Of a DNA stretch of 8,080 nucleotides, positions 1-6,174 are shown piece by piece. The stretch covers positions 1 through 8,080 of the forward strand of contig JACXTQ010000205.1 of the NCBI GenBank assembly GCA_016919605.1. The letters run 5' to 3'. The notes beneath the pieces are model-generated. The model worked only from the letters and a program-made list of their open reading frames with translations. It searched no databases and was not told the DNA's origin. A program made the translations under genes and the position numbers. Within the stretch, counting starts at the first letter, position 1, and every line of letters begins with the position of its first letter. The stretch is from Methylovulum sp. Its GTDB lineage: Bacteria; Pseudomonadota; Gammaproteobacteria; Methylococcales; Methylomonadaceae.

Positions 1-1452
1 TTTAAACTTACCCCACTCGTTTTGGCATTAAGTTTGGCTCTGTTTCCAAGCACCCAACAAGCCCTTGAAACCCATAAAATAGACCTACCGGATTTAGGCG
101 ATTCTTCTGGTACTTTAATCACCGCCGAAGAAGAAACGGAATTGGGCGACGCTTTTTTCCGTAGCCTACATTCACAAATCACCATCAGCCAAGACGCAGA
201 AATCCAGCAATATATCCAAACCTTGGGGCATCGGCTGGTAGCGCACAGTGACGCGCCCTCGTATCCGTTTTATTTTTTCGTGGTCATGGAAAACGACATC
301 AATGCGTTTGCAGGGCCAGGCGGTTATATCGGGGTCAATTCGGGGCTGATTTTAATGAGCGAAGCCGAAAGCGAACTGGCCTCGGTCATCGGCCACGAAA
401 TTGGCCACGTCACCCAACGGCATTTATACCGTAGCGCGGAGGCGGCCAGCCGCCTGTCCATTCCGACGATGGCGGCAACGCTGGCGGCGATTTTATTGGG
501 CACCCAATCGGCGGCGGCGGCACAAGCGGCCATTGTCGGCATCCAGGCGGGCAGCGTCCAGTTCCAGATCAATTTTACCCGCGAACACGAGGCCGAAGCG
601 GATCGTGTGGGGATGCAAACTTTGGCGGGGGCGGATTTTGACCCGCGCAGCATGCCAACCTTTTTTGAACGCCTGCAACAGTCCACCCGTTTTTATGGGC
701 AGAACGTGCCAGAATTTTTACGCACCCACCCAGTCACGTCTTCACGGATTTCCGACACCCGAGGACGCGCCGAAACCTATCCGTACAAACAATATCCCGA
801 TTCGCTGGCCTATCAATTGACTAAAGCCAAAGTCAGAGCCCTCACTTCGGTTGATGATCCCGAGACGCTGAAATATTTTCAGATCCACCTCAATCAAGGC
901 ACCGATGAACAACGTTTGGTAGCTCGTTATGGTTTAGGTTTGATCACCCTGAAATTGCAAAAGTTTAAAGAAGCGGAAACCATCTTCCAAGACTTGCACA
1001 AAACTTATCCCAACCAGATGCAATACATATCGGCATTGGCGCGGACGGCGTTGGATGCGCGTGACTTCAGCACCGCCGTAGGCCGCTATAAGCAATTAGC
1101 TGATCAATACCCCGAAAATGAAACCGTCCAACTGGACTATATTAACGCCCTGATTAAAGTCGGCAAACCCGAACAAGCCAAAGACAAGCTGACTCTACTC
1201 AATCCCGACACCCAAAAATTGCCGATTTATTGGGAACTGCTTGCGCAAGTGTACAGCACACTTAAACAGCCCGCCGAATCGCACCGCTATCTGGCAGAAT
1301 ATTATTATGCGACCGGACAAATCCGGGAGGCCGTCTTACAAATCCGGCTGGCGCAAAAATCCAAAGGCCTGACCGAACAATTGTCAGCCATTTTGGCGGA
1401 AAGGCTAAACTTTTTTCTTACCCAAGAGCTGGAAGCCCACCGTAACCGATAG
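1..1452 (+). CDS. bepA: BepA-like periplasmic M48 metalloprotease with TPR repeats (5' end missing)
   Basis: The reading frame is open from base 1 and ends with TAG. The first codons give FKLTPLVLALSLALFPSTQQA, the hydrophobic core and cleavage region of a Sec signal peptide, so the true start lies a few codons upstream; the TTG at 22 lies inside this core and is not the start. Numbering from base 1, the zinc site HEIGH is at residues 132-136, the third ligand is E197 in HEAEADR, and H243 in THPVTSSRI matches the 'His-switch' residue known from E. coli BepA. The C-terminal half, from about residue 300, is helical TPR repeats. The visible 483 residues are close to the 487 of E. coli BepA. In that family the protein sits in the periplasm, assists outer-membrane protein assembly (LptD) and degrades stalled substrates. 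No link with the nitrogen genes downstream is apparent. Family assignment is firm; orthology with BepA is likely. Confidence 0.9.
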   Translation, partial: FKLTPLVLALSLALFPSTQQALETHKIDLPDLGDSSGTLITAEEETELGDAFFRSLHSQITISQDAEIQQYIQTLGHRLVAHSDAPSYPFYFFVVMENDINAFAGPGGYIGVNSGLILMSEAESELASVIGHEIGHVTQRHLYRSAEAASRLSIPTMAATLAAILLGTQSAAAAQAAIVGIQAGSVQFQINFTREHEAEADRVGMQTLAGADFDPRSMPTFFERLQQSTRFYGQNVPEFLRTHPVTSSRISDTRGRAETYPYKQYPDSLAYQLTKAKVRALTSVDDPETLKYFQIHLNQGTDEQRLVARYGLGLITLKLQKFKEAETIFQDLHKTYPNQMQYISALARTALDARDFSTAVGRYKQLADQYPENETVQLDYINALIKVGKPEQAKDKLTLLNPDTQKLPIYWELLAQVYSTLKQPAESHRYLAEYYYATGQIREAVLQIRLAQKSKGLTEQLSAILAERLNFFLTQELEAHRNR

Positions 1453-1707
1453 GTTTCTGGCAAATGTTGCAGACACTAAAAACCATACGACAAAAGTGCC
1501 TATTTCTGCTATCTTATGCGGTTAAATCCTTGTTAAGCCCTAGCGGAAAGATAGCTCATTTTTAAGTTACCTGAACACAAGCTTAACAAAACGCAGCCTT
1601 TGCCGACTTTTTTTAAAGATTTTAATTTTATCGACTCGCTAACAAATTCTATTTATTAGGATTTTTTTTTATGACACCTTTTTTATAAAAGAACTGTTTC
1701 CTTTTTA
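1453..1707. other. AT-rich intergenic stretch after bepA
   Basis: No gene is supported here. It holds several long T tracts (around 1610-1616, 1662-1670 and 1679-1684) and a perfect 9-base inverted repeat, TTGTTAAGC at 1530-1538 with GCTTAACAA at 1581-1589. The repeat arms are 42 bases apart and no poly-T directly follows, so it is not a typical terminator. No clear intrinsic terminator for bepA is visible. An ATG at 1671 opens only five codons. Confidence 0.6.
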
Positions 1708-1737
1708 TAGACAGGGTGGTTTTGCTAAGGATACAAT
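1708..1737 (+). promoter_or_regulatory. Sigma-70-like promoter of the candidate small RNA
   Basis: TAGACA at 1708-1713 matches the -35 consensus at 5 of 6 positions. TACAAT at 1732-1737 matches the -10 at 5 of 6. The spacer is 18 bases. Transcription would begin near 1743. No start codon with a usable ribosome binding site follows before the terminator at 1893-1914, so the product would be an untranslated RNA. This is prediction from motif matching only. Confidence 0.45.
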
Positions 1738-1810
1738 AGCTCACCTTTTAGAGAGTTAGACCAGCTAAAAAGCTGGCTAAGAAGGGGGAGGAGGAGCCGC
1801 AAGGCTCAAC

Positions 1811-1882
1811 ATAACAATAATAAAAATCAGTCAATTTCATTGGGTTAGGTTAAATTTTTTAACCAATAATAACAATAATAAA
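1811..1882 (+). repeat. 14-base direct repeat ATAACAATAATAAA, two copies
   Basis: Identical copies lie at 1811-1824 and 1869-1882, 58 bases apart start to start, one on each side of the 1848-1864 hairpin. Read as AAC-AAT-AAT-AAA they form tandem A-A-N triplets. In the predicted RNA both would be single stranded. Low complexity makes chance possible. Confidence 0.6.
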
Positions 1883-1892
1883 GACTCAATAC

Positions 1893-1914
1893 GCCCGCTT
1901 TATGCGGGCTTTTT
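1893..1914 (+). terminator. Intrinsic terminator of the candidate small RNA
   Basis: GCCCGC (1893-1898) pairs with GCGGGC (1904-1909) across a TTTAT loop and is followed directly by five T. On the - strand the same stem is followed by TATTGAG, a much poorer tract, so the + strand is the likely direction. bepA ends 440 bases upstream, so this probably serves a separate transcript. Confidence 0.75.
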
Positions 1915-1991
1915 ATTGCCCAGCGTTTTTGTAATTCTCCCCACCAAGCCAAGCCTGCCCCTGCCCCTCCCCGCACTAAAATAGAATTTTT

Positions 1992-2008
1992 TGCACCAGA
2001 ATAATGCA
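1992..2008 (+). promoter_or_regulatory. Possible NtrC binding site (enhancer)
   Basis: TGCACCAGAATAATGCA resembles the NtrC palindrome TGCACYA-N3-TGGTGCA: the left half matches fully and the right half at 5 of 7 positions. A weaker half site, CGCACTA, lies at 1972-1978, and a second half site, TGCACT, at 2056-2061. The site centre is about 199 bases upstream of the predicted start at 2199, which is far but workable for an enhancer-binding activator. Confidence 0.4.
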
Positions 2009-2089
2009 AAATCCACCCATCCCCAAAACTGCCGTCTACACTTGCCAAGCTCTCATGCACTGGCGAAACTTCCATAAATTAAGATTAAT

Positions 2090-2102
2090 AATCAATATAT
2101 TA
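2090..2102 (+). promoter_or_regulatory. Possible IHF binding site
   Basis: AATCAATATATTA matches the IHF consensus WATCAANNNNTTR at every defined position and lies in very AT-rich DNA. Its centre is about 103 bases upstream of the predicted start, between the NtrC-like site and the sigma-54 promoter. That is where IHF commonly bends DNA for sigma-54 promoters. AT-rich sequence raises the chance of a spurious match. Confidence 0.4.
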
Positions 2103-2172
2103 CTGATAATAAACATAAAATTATTTATTTTATGGTGATTCGCTTATTCTGAACAACCTGACAAGTAAAATT

Positions 2173-2188
2173 AGGCATAGGAATTGCC
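2173..2188 (+). promoter_or_regulatory. Sigma-54 (-24/-12) promoter of the nir operon
   Basis: AGGCATAGGAATTGCC has GG at 2174-2175 and GC at 2186-2187, with exactly ten bases between, plus the extended matches GGCA and TTGC. Counting 12 bases on, the start would be near 2199, three bases before the first leader hairpin. Assimilatory nitrate/nitrite operons such as Klebsiella nasF are known to use NtrC-dependent sigma-54 promoters, so the motif fits its gene. Confidence 0.7.
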
Positions 2189-2201
2189 TATAATTATTCA
2201 A

Positions 2202-2244
2202 GCTCCAAAGCAGGAGTAAACAATTACAGTTCGAAGTTGAACTG
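2202..2244 (+). promoter_or_regulatory. Twin hexaloop hairpins, candidate ANTAR (NasR/NasT) antitermination target
   Basis: Hairpin one is GCTCC (2202-2206) with GGAGT (2213-2217), counting one G-U pair, and the hexaloop AAAGCA. Hairpin two is CAGTTC (2227-2232) with GAACTG (2239-2244) and the hexaloop GAAGTT. ANTAR-target RNAs consist of two short stems with six-base loops carrying A at position 1 and G at position 4. Loop one fits both; loop two keeps G4 but has G at position 1. The linker is about ten bases, and a strong terminator follows seven bases later, as in the Klebsiella nasF leader. No ATG occurs in the leader, so peptide-based attenuation is unlikely. Confidence 0.6.
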
Positions 2245-2251
2245 ACCAGAC

Positions 2252-2306
2252 AAAGGTGTCTTTCGCACATAAGCCTAAGCTTGTGTGCGAAGACACCTTT
2301 TTTTTT
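2252..2306 (+). terminator. Strong leader terminator (attenuator) upstream of nirB
   Basis: A stem of about 22 pairs, with one bulged T at 2261 and one G-T pair, joins 2252-2274 to 2279-2300 across a CTAA loop. The run of T reaches 2306. Only 24 bases separate it from the nirB start codon, and it lies downstream of the predicted promoter. It must therefore be read through for the operon to be expressed, which makes it a regulatory attenuator rather than the end of a gene. Confidence 0.92.
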
Positions 2307-2313
2307 GCCTAAA

Positions 2314-2330
2314 AACCTGTAGAGGTTGTT
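2314..2330 (+). promoter_or_regulatory. nirB ribosome binding site inside a small hairpin
   Basis: AGAGG at 2321-2325 lies five bases before the ATG at 2331. AACCT (2314-2318) can pair with AGGTT (2323-2327) across a GTAG loop and would partly hide this site. The five-pair stem is weak, so any effect on translation is uncertain. Confidence 0.55.
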
Positions 2331-4865
2331 ATGAAACAAACATTAGTGGTCATTGGTAACGGCATGGTCGGCCAACATTTTCTGGCGGGGCTGGTGGCAA
2401 GCCCTGAAAAAGACCAATACGACATCGTGACTTTTTGCGAAGAACCCAGACCTGCTTATGACCGTGTACATTTGTCCGAATTTTTCGCAGGCAAAACCGC
2501 CGAGGACTTGTCGCTGGTTCCTGAAGGTTTTTTTGCCACCCACGGCATCACCCTGCATCTGGGCGACCGCGCTGCGAGCATTGACCGTGACCAAAAAATA
2601 GTCACTTCCGCCAAGGGCGTAAGCATCCGTTATGACAAACTGGTATTGGCAACAGGCTCTTATCCATTTGTTCCCCCCGTCCCTGGCCATGACCGTAAGA
2701 ATTGCTTGGTTTACCGCACCATTGAAGACTTAGAAGCCATGACCGTCGCAGCCAAGACCGGTAAGATCGGCACAGTGGTCGGCGGGGGGTTGTTGGGTTT
2801 GGAAGCCGCCAAAGCCTTAAAAGACTTAGGCTTGGAAACGCATGTGGTGGAATTTGCCCCACGTCTGATGGCAGTGCAAATTGATGAAGCGGGCGGAGCC
2901 ATGTTGCGGCGCAAAATCGAAGCCCTAGGGGTTACGGTGCATACCGGCAAAAACACCAGCCAGATTACGGACGGTGAGACGTGTGTCAATAAAATGTGTT
3001 TTGCCGACGGCGAAGAGCTGGAGACGGATGTGGTGCTGTTTTCGGCGGGGATTCGCCCGCGTGATGACTTGGCCCGCAGTTGTGGTTTGGAGCTAGGCCA
3101 ACGCGGCGGTATTGTCATTGATAACCAATGTAAAACTTCCGACCCTGACATTTATGCCATTGGGGAATGCGCTTTATGGAACGGTATGATTTTTGGGCTG
3201 GTAGCCCCAGGTTACGCAATGGCGCGGACGGTCATTGCCGATTTGACTGGCACTGCGGGCAGTTTCACGGGTGCGGATATGAGCACCAAGCTGAAACTAA
3301 TGGGCGTGGATGTCGCCAGTATCGGTGATGCCCATGCCAAAACCCAAGGGGCAATGGTGTTTACCTACCAAAACGGGGCCAGCGAAGTATATAAGCGGCT
3401 GGTTGTCAGTGAGGACAAAAAACGCCTGTTAGGGGCGGTGCTGGTCGGTGATGCCACCGAATACGGTACGCTGTTGCAGTATTGCCAAAATGGCATCGAA
3501 TTGCCGGAAAACCCCGATGCCTTAATCTTGCCACGCCGCGACGATGAGGCCGCCCCCGGCTTAGGCCCCGATGCCCTGCCCACTTCGGCGCAAATCTGCT
3601 CATGTTATGAAGTTAGCAAAGGTGCCATTTGCTCGGCGATTGCCGCTGGCTGCACCACCGTCAACGCCTTGAAAGCCGAAACCAAGGCCGGAACGGGCTG
3701 TGGTGGGTGCGTACCTCTATTAAAGTCGGTGCTGAACTGTGAATTGGCCAAACAAGGTTATGAGGTCAACACCGACTTATGTGAGCATTTCGCCTATACG
3801 CGCCAGGATTTGTATAACGTGATTATGGTCGAAGGCGTTAAAACCTTCGGGGAGTTGCTCGCCAAGCACGGCAAAGGTGCGGGCTGTGAAATTTGCAAAC
3901 CGGCGGTTGCCTCTATCTTGGCCTCGTACTGGAACGATTATGTCCTGAAAACTGAACATCTGAGCTTGCAGGACACCAATGACACCTTTCTGGCCAATAT
4001 GCAAAAAGACGGCACTTACTCGGTCGTACCCCGCATTCCAGGCGGTGAAATCAGCCCCGATATGCTGATTGTGCTGGGGCAAGTCGGCAAAAAATATAAG
4101 CTGTACACCAAAATCACTGGCGGCCAGCGCGTGGACTTGTTCGGAGCCAGGGTCGAACAACTGCCGACCATCTGGAAAGAACTGGTTGATGCCGGTTTTG
4201 AATCCGGCCATGCTTACGGCAAATCCCTGCGCACGGTGAAATCCTGTGTCGGCAGCACATGGTGCCGTTATGGCGTGGATGACAGTGTCGGCTTGGCGAT
4301 TGAACTGGAAAACCGTTACAAGGGTTTGCGCTCACCACACAAAATCAAGTTTGCCGTATCCGGCTGCACCCGCGAATGTGCGGAAGCCCAAGGCAAAGAT
4401 GTCGGCGTGATCGCCACCGAAAACGGTTGGAGCCTGTATGTCTGCGGCAACGGCGGCATGAAGCCCCGCCATGCCGATTTGTTCGCCACTGGCTTGGATA
4501 GGCAAACTTTAATCCAATATATCGACCGCTTCTTGATTTTTTATGTGCGCACCGCCGACCGTTTGCAACGCACTTCGGTATGGATGGAAAACATGGAAGG
4601 CGGCTTGGCGTATTTAAAATCGGTGGTCATTGATGACAAGCTTGGCCTGTGCGCTGAACTGGAGCAACAAATGGCGCATGTCGTCGATACTTACCAATGT
4701 GAATGGAAAACCACTATTGAAGATGAAAACAAACTGAAACGCTTCCGGCACTTTATCAACAGCGACCAAGCTGATGACAATGTGGTGTTTGTTGAGGAAC
4801 GTGGACAAATTCGCCCTGCCAACGGCGAAGAACGTAAACACTTTAAAATGCTGGAGGTGGCGTGA
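2331..4865 (+). CDS. nirB: Assimilatory nitrite reductase [NAD(P)H], large subunit
   Basis: This cytoplasmic enzyme reduces nitrite to ammonium with six electrons from NAD(P)H. The 844 residues match the usual length (E. coli NirB 847). The N-terminal FAD/NAD(P)H reductase has GNGMVG at 9-14, the nucleotide-binding GGGLLGLEAA at 151-160 and the FAD motif IYAIGEC at 274-280. A BFD-type [2Fe-2S] domain follows, with C423, C425, C457 and C460. A further pair, C519 and C522 (GAGCEICKP), is also usual in NirB. The nitrite reductase half holds the siroheme/[4Fe-4S] ligands C639, C645, C679 and C683. The start is set by ATG with AGAGG five bases upstream. It leads an apparent operon with nirD. The promoter and leader upstream predict nitrogen-limitation control plus nitrate/nitrite antitermination, which argues for an assimilatory role (also called nasB) rather than the anaerobic Fnr-driven form. 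Confidence 0.97.
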   Translation: MKQTLVVIGNGMVGQHFLAGLVASPEKDQYDIVTFCEEPRPAYDRVHLSEFFAGKTAEDLSLVPEGFFATHGITLHLGDRAASIDRDQKIVTSAKGVSIRYDKLVLATGSYPFVPPVPGHDRKNCLVYRTIEDLEAMTVAAKTGKIGTVVGGGLLGLEAAKALKDLGLETHVVEFAPRLMAVQIDEAGGAMLRRKIEALGVTVHTGKNTSQITDGETCVNKMCFADGEELETDVVLFSAGIRPRDDLARSCGLELGQRGGIVIDNQCKTSDPDIYAIGECALWNGMIFGLVAPGYAMARTVIADLTGTAGSFTGADMSTKLKLMGVDVASIGDAHAKTQGAMVFTYQNGASEVYKRLVVSEDKKRLLGAVLVGDATEYGTLLQYCQNGIELPENPDALILPRRDDEAAPGLGPDALPTSAQICSCYEVSKGAICSAIAAGCTTVNALKAETKAGTGCGGCVPLLKSVLNCELAKQGYEVNTDLCEHFAYTRQDLYNVIMVEGVKTFGELLAKHGKGAGCEICKPAVASILASYWNDYVLKTEHLSLQDTNDTFLANMQKDGTYSVVPRIPGGEISPDMLIVLGQVGKKYKLYTKITGGQRVDLFGARVEQLPTIWKELVDAGFESGHAYGKSLRTVKSCVGSTWCRYGVDDSVGLAIELENRYKGLRSPHKIKFAVSGCTRECAEAQGKDVGVIATENGWSLYVCGNGGMKPRHADLFATGLDRQTLIQYIDRFLIFYVRTADRLQRTSVWMENMEGGLAYLKSVVIDDKLGLCAELEQQMAHVVDTYQCEWKTTIEDENKLKRFRHFINSDQADDNVVFVEERGQIRPANGEERKHFKMLEVA

Positions 4866-5194
4866 TGGTTTGGTTTGACATCTGTGCGGCGGCTGATTTG
4901 CAACCGGATTCTGGCGTGTGCGCCCTGGTGCAAGGCCAGCAAATCGCCCTTTTTTATATGACCGCCACCGAGTCGGTGTACGCGGTGCATAACTTTGACC
5001 CGTTCGGGCAAGCCAACGTACTAGCACGCGGCCTGATCGGCGATTTGGACGGGCAGCCAATGGTAGCCTCGCCTTTATACAAACACCATTTTAATCTCAA
5101 AACTGGCGTATGCTTGGAAGATGGCGGGGTGCATATTCCTGTGTATCCGGTTCGGGTGGACAATGCGCGGGTTTATGTCGGTATGCCGGAGTAG
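4865..5194 (+). CDS. nirD: Nitrite reductase [NAD(P)H], small subunit
   Basis: This partner subunit of NirB has a Rieske-like beta fold. The conserved core NFDPFGQANVLARGLIGD followed by VASPLYKHHFNLKTGVCLED is typical of NirD. The Cys-His pairs that bind a [2Fe-2S] cluster in true Rieske proteins are replaced (NFDPFG and SPLYKHH), as in most proteobacterial NirD, so it probably carries no cluster. The ATG at 4865 gives 109 residues. It overlaps the nirB stop codon by one base (TGATG) and has GGAGG at 4853-4857, seven bases upstream, which points to coupled translation. A GTG at 4862 would add one residue but leaves only four bases to the GGAGG. Confidence 0.95.
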   Translation: MVWFDICAAADLQPDSGVCALVQGQQIALFYMTATESVYAVHNFDPFGQANVLARGLIGDLDGQPMVASPLYKHHFNLKTGVCLEDGGVHIPVYPVRVDNARVYVGMPE

Positions 5195-5196
5195 CC

Positions 5197-6123
5197 ATGA
5201 GCGACTATAACTACTACATCGCCGATGTGTTTACCCGGCAAATTTTTAGCGGGGCGCAAATCGCCGTATTTCCCTATGCCGAAGCGTTGACCCGGCAACA
5301 GATGCAAAAAGTTGCCAGCGAACTGAACCTGTCGGAAACCGTATTCGTCAAAAAGCATGACAAACGCACCGGCAGGCGGGTGATGCGGGTGTTTTCGCCG
5401 CAACGGGAAATTGATTTTGCCGGACACCCGATTATCGCCACCGCTTATGTACTGGCCAGCATTGGCGAAATTGAACTGTCCGGTTCAGTTACGCCGGTGG
5501 TGTTTGAGCAAAATGCAGGTGCTATCAACGTAAATATTTCCGTGCAAGACGGCAAGCCGACGCTGGTGCAGTTTACCCGCAAGGTGTCACCGATTGTTGA
5601 CCGCTTCGCCCCGCCCATTGATGAGCTGGCCAGCTTTTTGTCATTACAGCCCAGTGATTTTGACACCAAAAAATACTCGGCACGGCTGGTGTCCTGCGGA
5701 TTTCCGTATCTGATCGTGCCCGTGTTCAATTATGAAACGGTCAGGAAAGCCCGCTTTAACTATAAAGCCTGGAGCCAGTCGAGCGCCCCGCAAACCGCCG
5801 CCCAAGAAATTTTGCTGTTCTCGCCGAAAACCTTGCATTTAGATGCCAATTTCCACACCCGCTTATTGGGTTCGCGTATCGGCATCCACGAAGACCCGCC
5901 TGTAGGCAGTGCCATCCCGGCATTTGCGTCTTATCTGTGTTCGTTTGATTTCATGCAGAAAGGCACATACACCCTTTCCGTGGATCGTGGCGAAGACAAG
6001 CATCGGCGTAGCCTGCTGAACTTGGAAATGGATCATAAAGGCCAAGATAGCCTGACGATTCGGGTGGGTGGCGAAGCGGTACTGGTAGCAAAAGGGCTGA
6101 TGACCATCCCTGATTTGCCTTGA
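5197..6123 (+). CDS. PhzF-family isomerase-like protein
   Basis: The 308-residue length is usual for the PhzF/epimerase fold, made of two similar halves resembling diaminopimelate epimerase. The family's catalytic glutamate is E47 in NLSETVF. The conserved DFAGHPIIATA is at 74-84 and the second-half motif EDPPVGSA at 232-239. PhzF itself isomerises a phenazine precursor (DHHA), but most relatives act on unknown small molecules, and no phenazine genes are present here. The start chosen is the ATG at 5197, two bases after the nirD stop, with GGAG at 5188-5191; it begins with the family-typical MSDYNYYIADVFT. A longer frame from 5110 overlaps nirD and adds an unrelated 29-residue extension. Tight spacing implies co-transcription with nirBD. 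Its substrate and its reason for being in a nitrite reductase operon are unknown. Confidence 0.88.
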   Translation: MSDYNYYIADVFTRQIFSGAQIAVFPYAEALTRQQMQKVASELNLSETVFVKKHDKRTGRRVMRVFSPQREIDFAGHPIIATAYVLASIGEIELSGSVTPVVFEQNAGAINVNISVQDGKPTLVQFTRKVSPIVDRFAPPIDELASFLSLQPSDFDTKKYSARLVSCGFPYLIVPVFNYETVRKARFNYKAWSQSSAPQTAAQEILLFSPKTLHLDANFHTRLLGSRIGIHEDPPVGSAIPAFASYLCSFDFMQKGTYTLSVDRGEDKHRRSLLNLEMDHKGQDSLTIRVGGEAVLVAKGLMTIPDLP

Positions 6124-6174
6124 TGGCTCTGCCCTCCTCCCTGCGCGGGACATATTGTTAAACAAGGAACAGAC

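Larger units (their letters stand above)
1743..1914 (+). ncRNA. Candidate structured small RNA, about 170 nt
   Basis: The stretch lies between a sigma-70-like promoter and an intrinsic terminator. Before the terminator it has three hairpins. The first is 1756-1780, with CCAGCT/AGCTGG around an AAAA loop, extended by four pairs beyond one bulged A. The second is 1794-1807, with GAGCC/GGCTC closed by a GCAA (GNRA) tetraloop. The third is 1848-1864, with GGTTAAA/TTTAACC around a TTT loop. Between the first two is a G-rich strand with three GGA triplets and a full AGGAGG (1789-1794), yet no start codon follows it. Two identical A-rich segments (1811-1824 and 1869-1882) consist of A-A-N triplets, the kind of motif that binds the distal face of Hfq. 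It does not match any riboswitch or known small RNA that I recognise. It could instead be the leader of a lost gene. Confidence 0.4.

Noticed and set aside
22..24. TTG at 22 as the start of the bepA-like gene
   Set aside because: The same frame is open upstream to base 1 and encodes more of the signal peptide, so the start lies outside the window.
1655..1692. Terminator for bepA in the T-rich tracts
   Set aside because: There are long T runs, but no stable GC-containing stem precedes them.
1756..1864. Known riboswitch (c-di-GMP, glycine, fluoride, SAM types)
   Set aside because: A GNRA-capped stem and several hairpins suggested one, but I could not find the conserved core of any class, and no gene follows before the terminator.
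1845..2075. 76-codon frame on the - strand beginning MEVSPVHESLASVDG
   Set aside because: No ribosome binding site precedes its ATG, it runs straight through the terminator stem at 1893-1914 and ends in a low-complexity tail, and I recognise no family in it. The better-composed part (1925-2075) could be a gene remnant, but I cannot show that.
2189..2194. Perfect TATAAT as a sigma-70 -10 box for nirB
   Set aside because: At 17 bases upstream the -35 position reads TAAAAT, a poor match, and CTGACA at 2158-2163 is 25 bases away. The overlapping GG-N10-GC sigma-54 motif explains the site better, though weak sigma-70 use cannot be excluded.
4614..5060. 148-codon - strand frame across the nirB/nirD junction
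   Set aside because: It is antisense to two firmly identified genes and shows arginine- and proline-rich composition typical of shadow frames.
5110..5196. Upstream extension of the PhzF-like gene from ATG 5110
   Set aside because: The extra 29 residues overlap nirD out of frame and do not resemble the family N-terminus, while ATG 5197 has a good GGAG and the expected MSDYNYYIADVF start.
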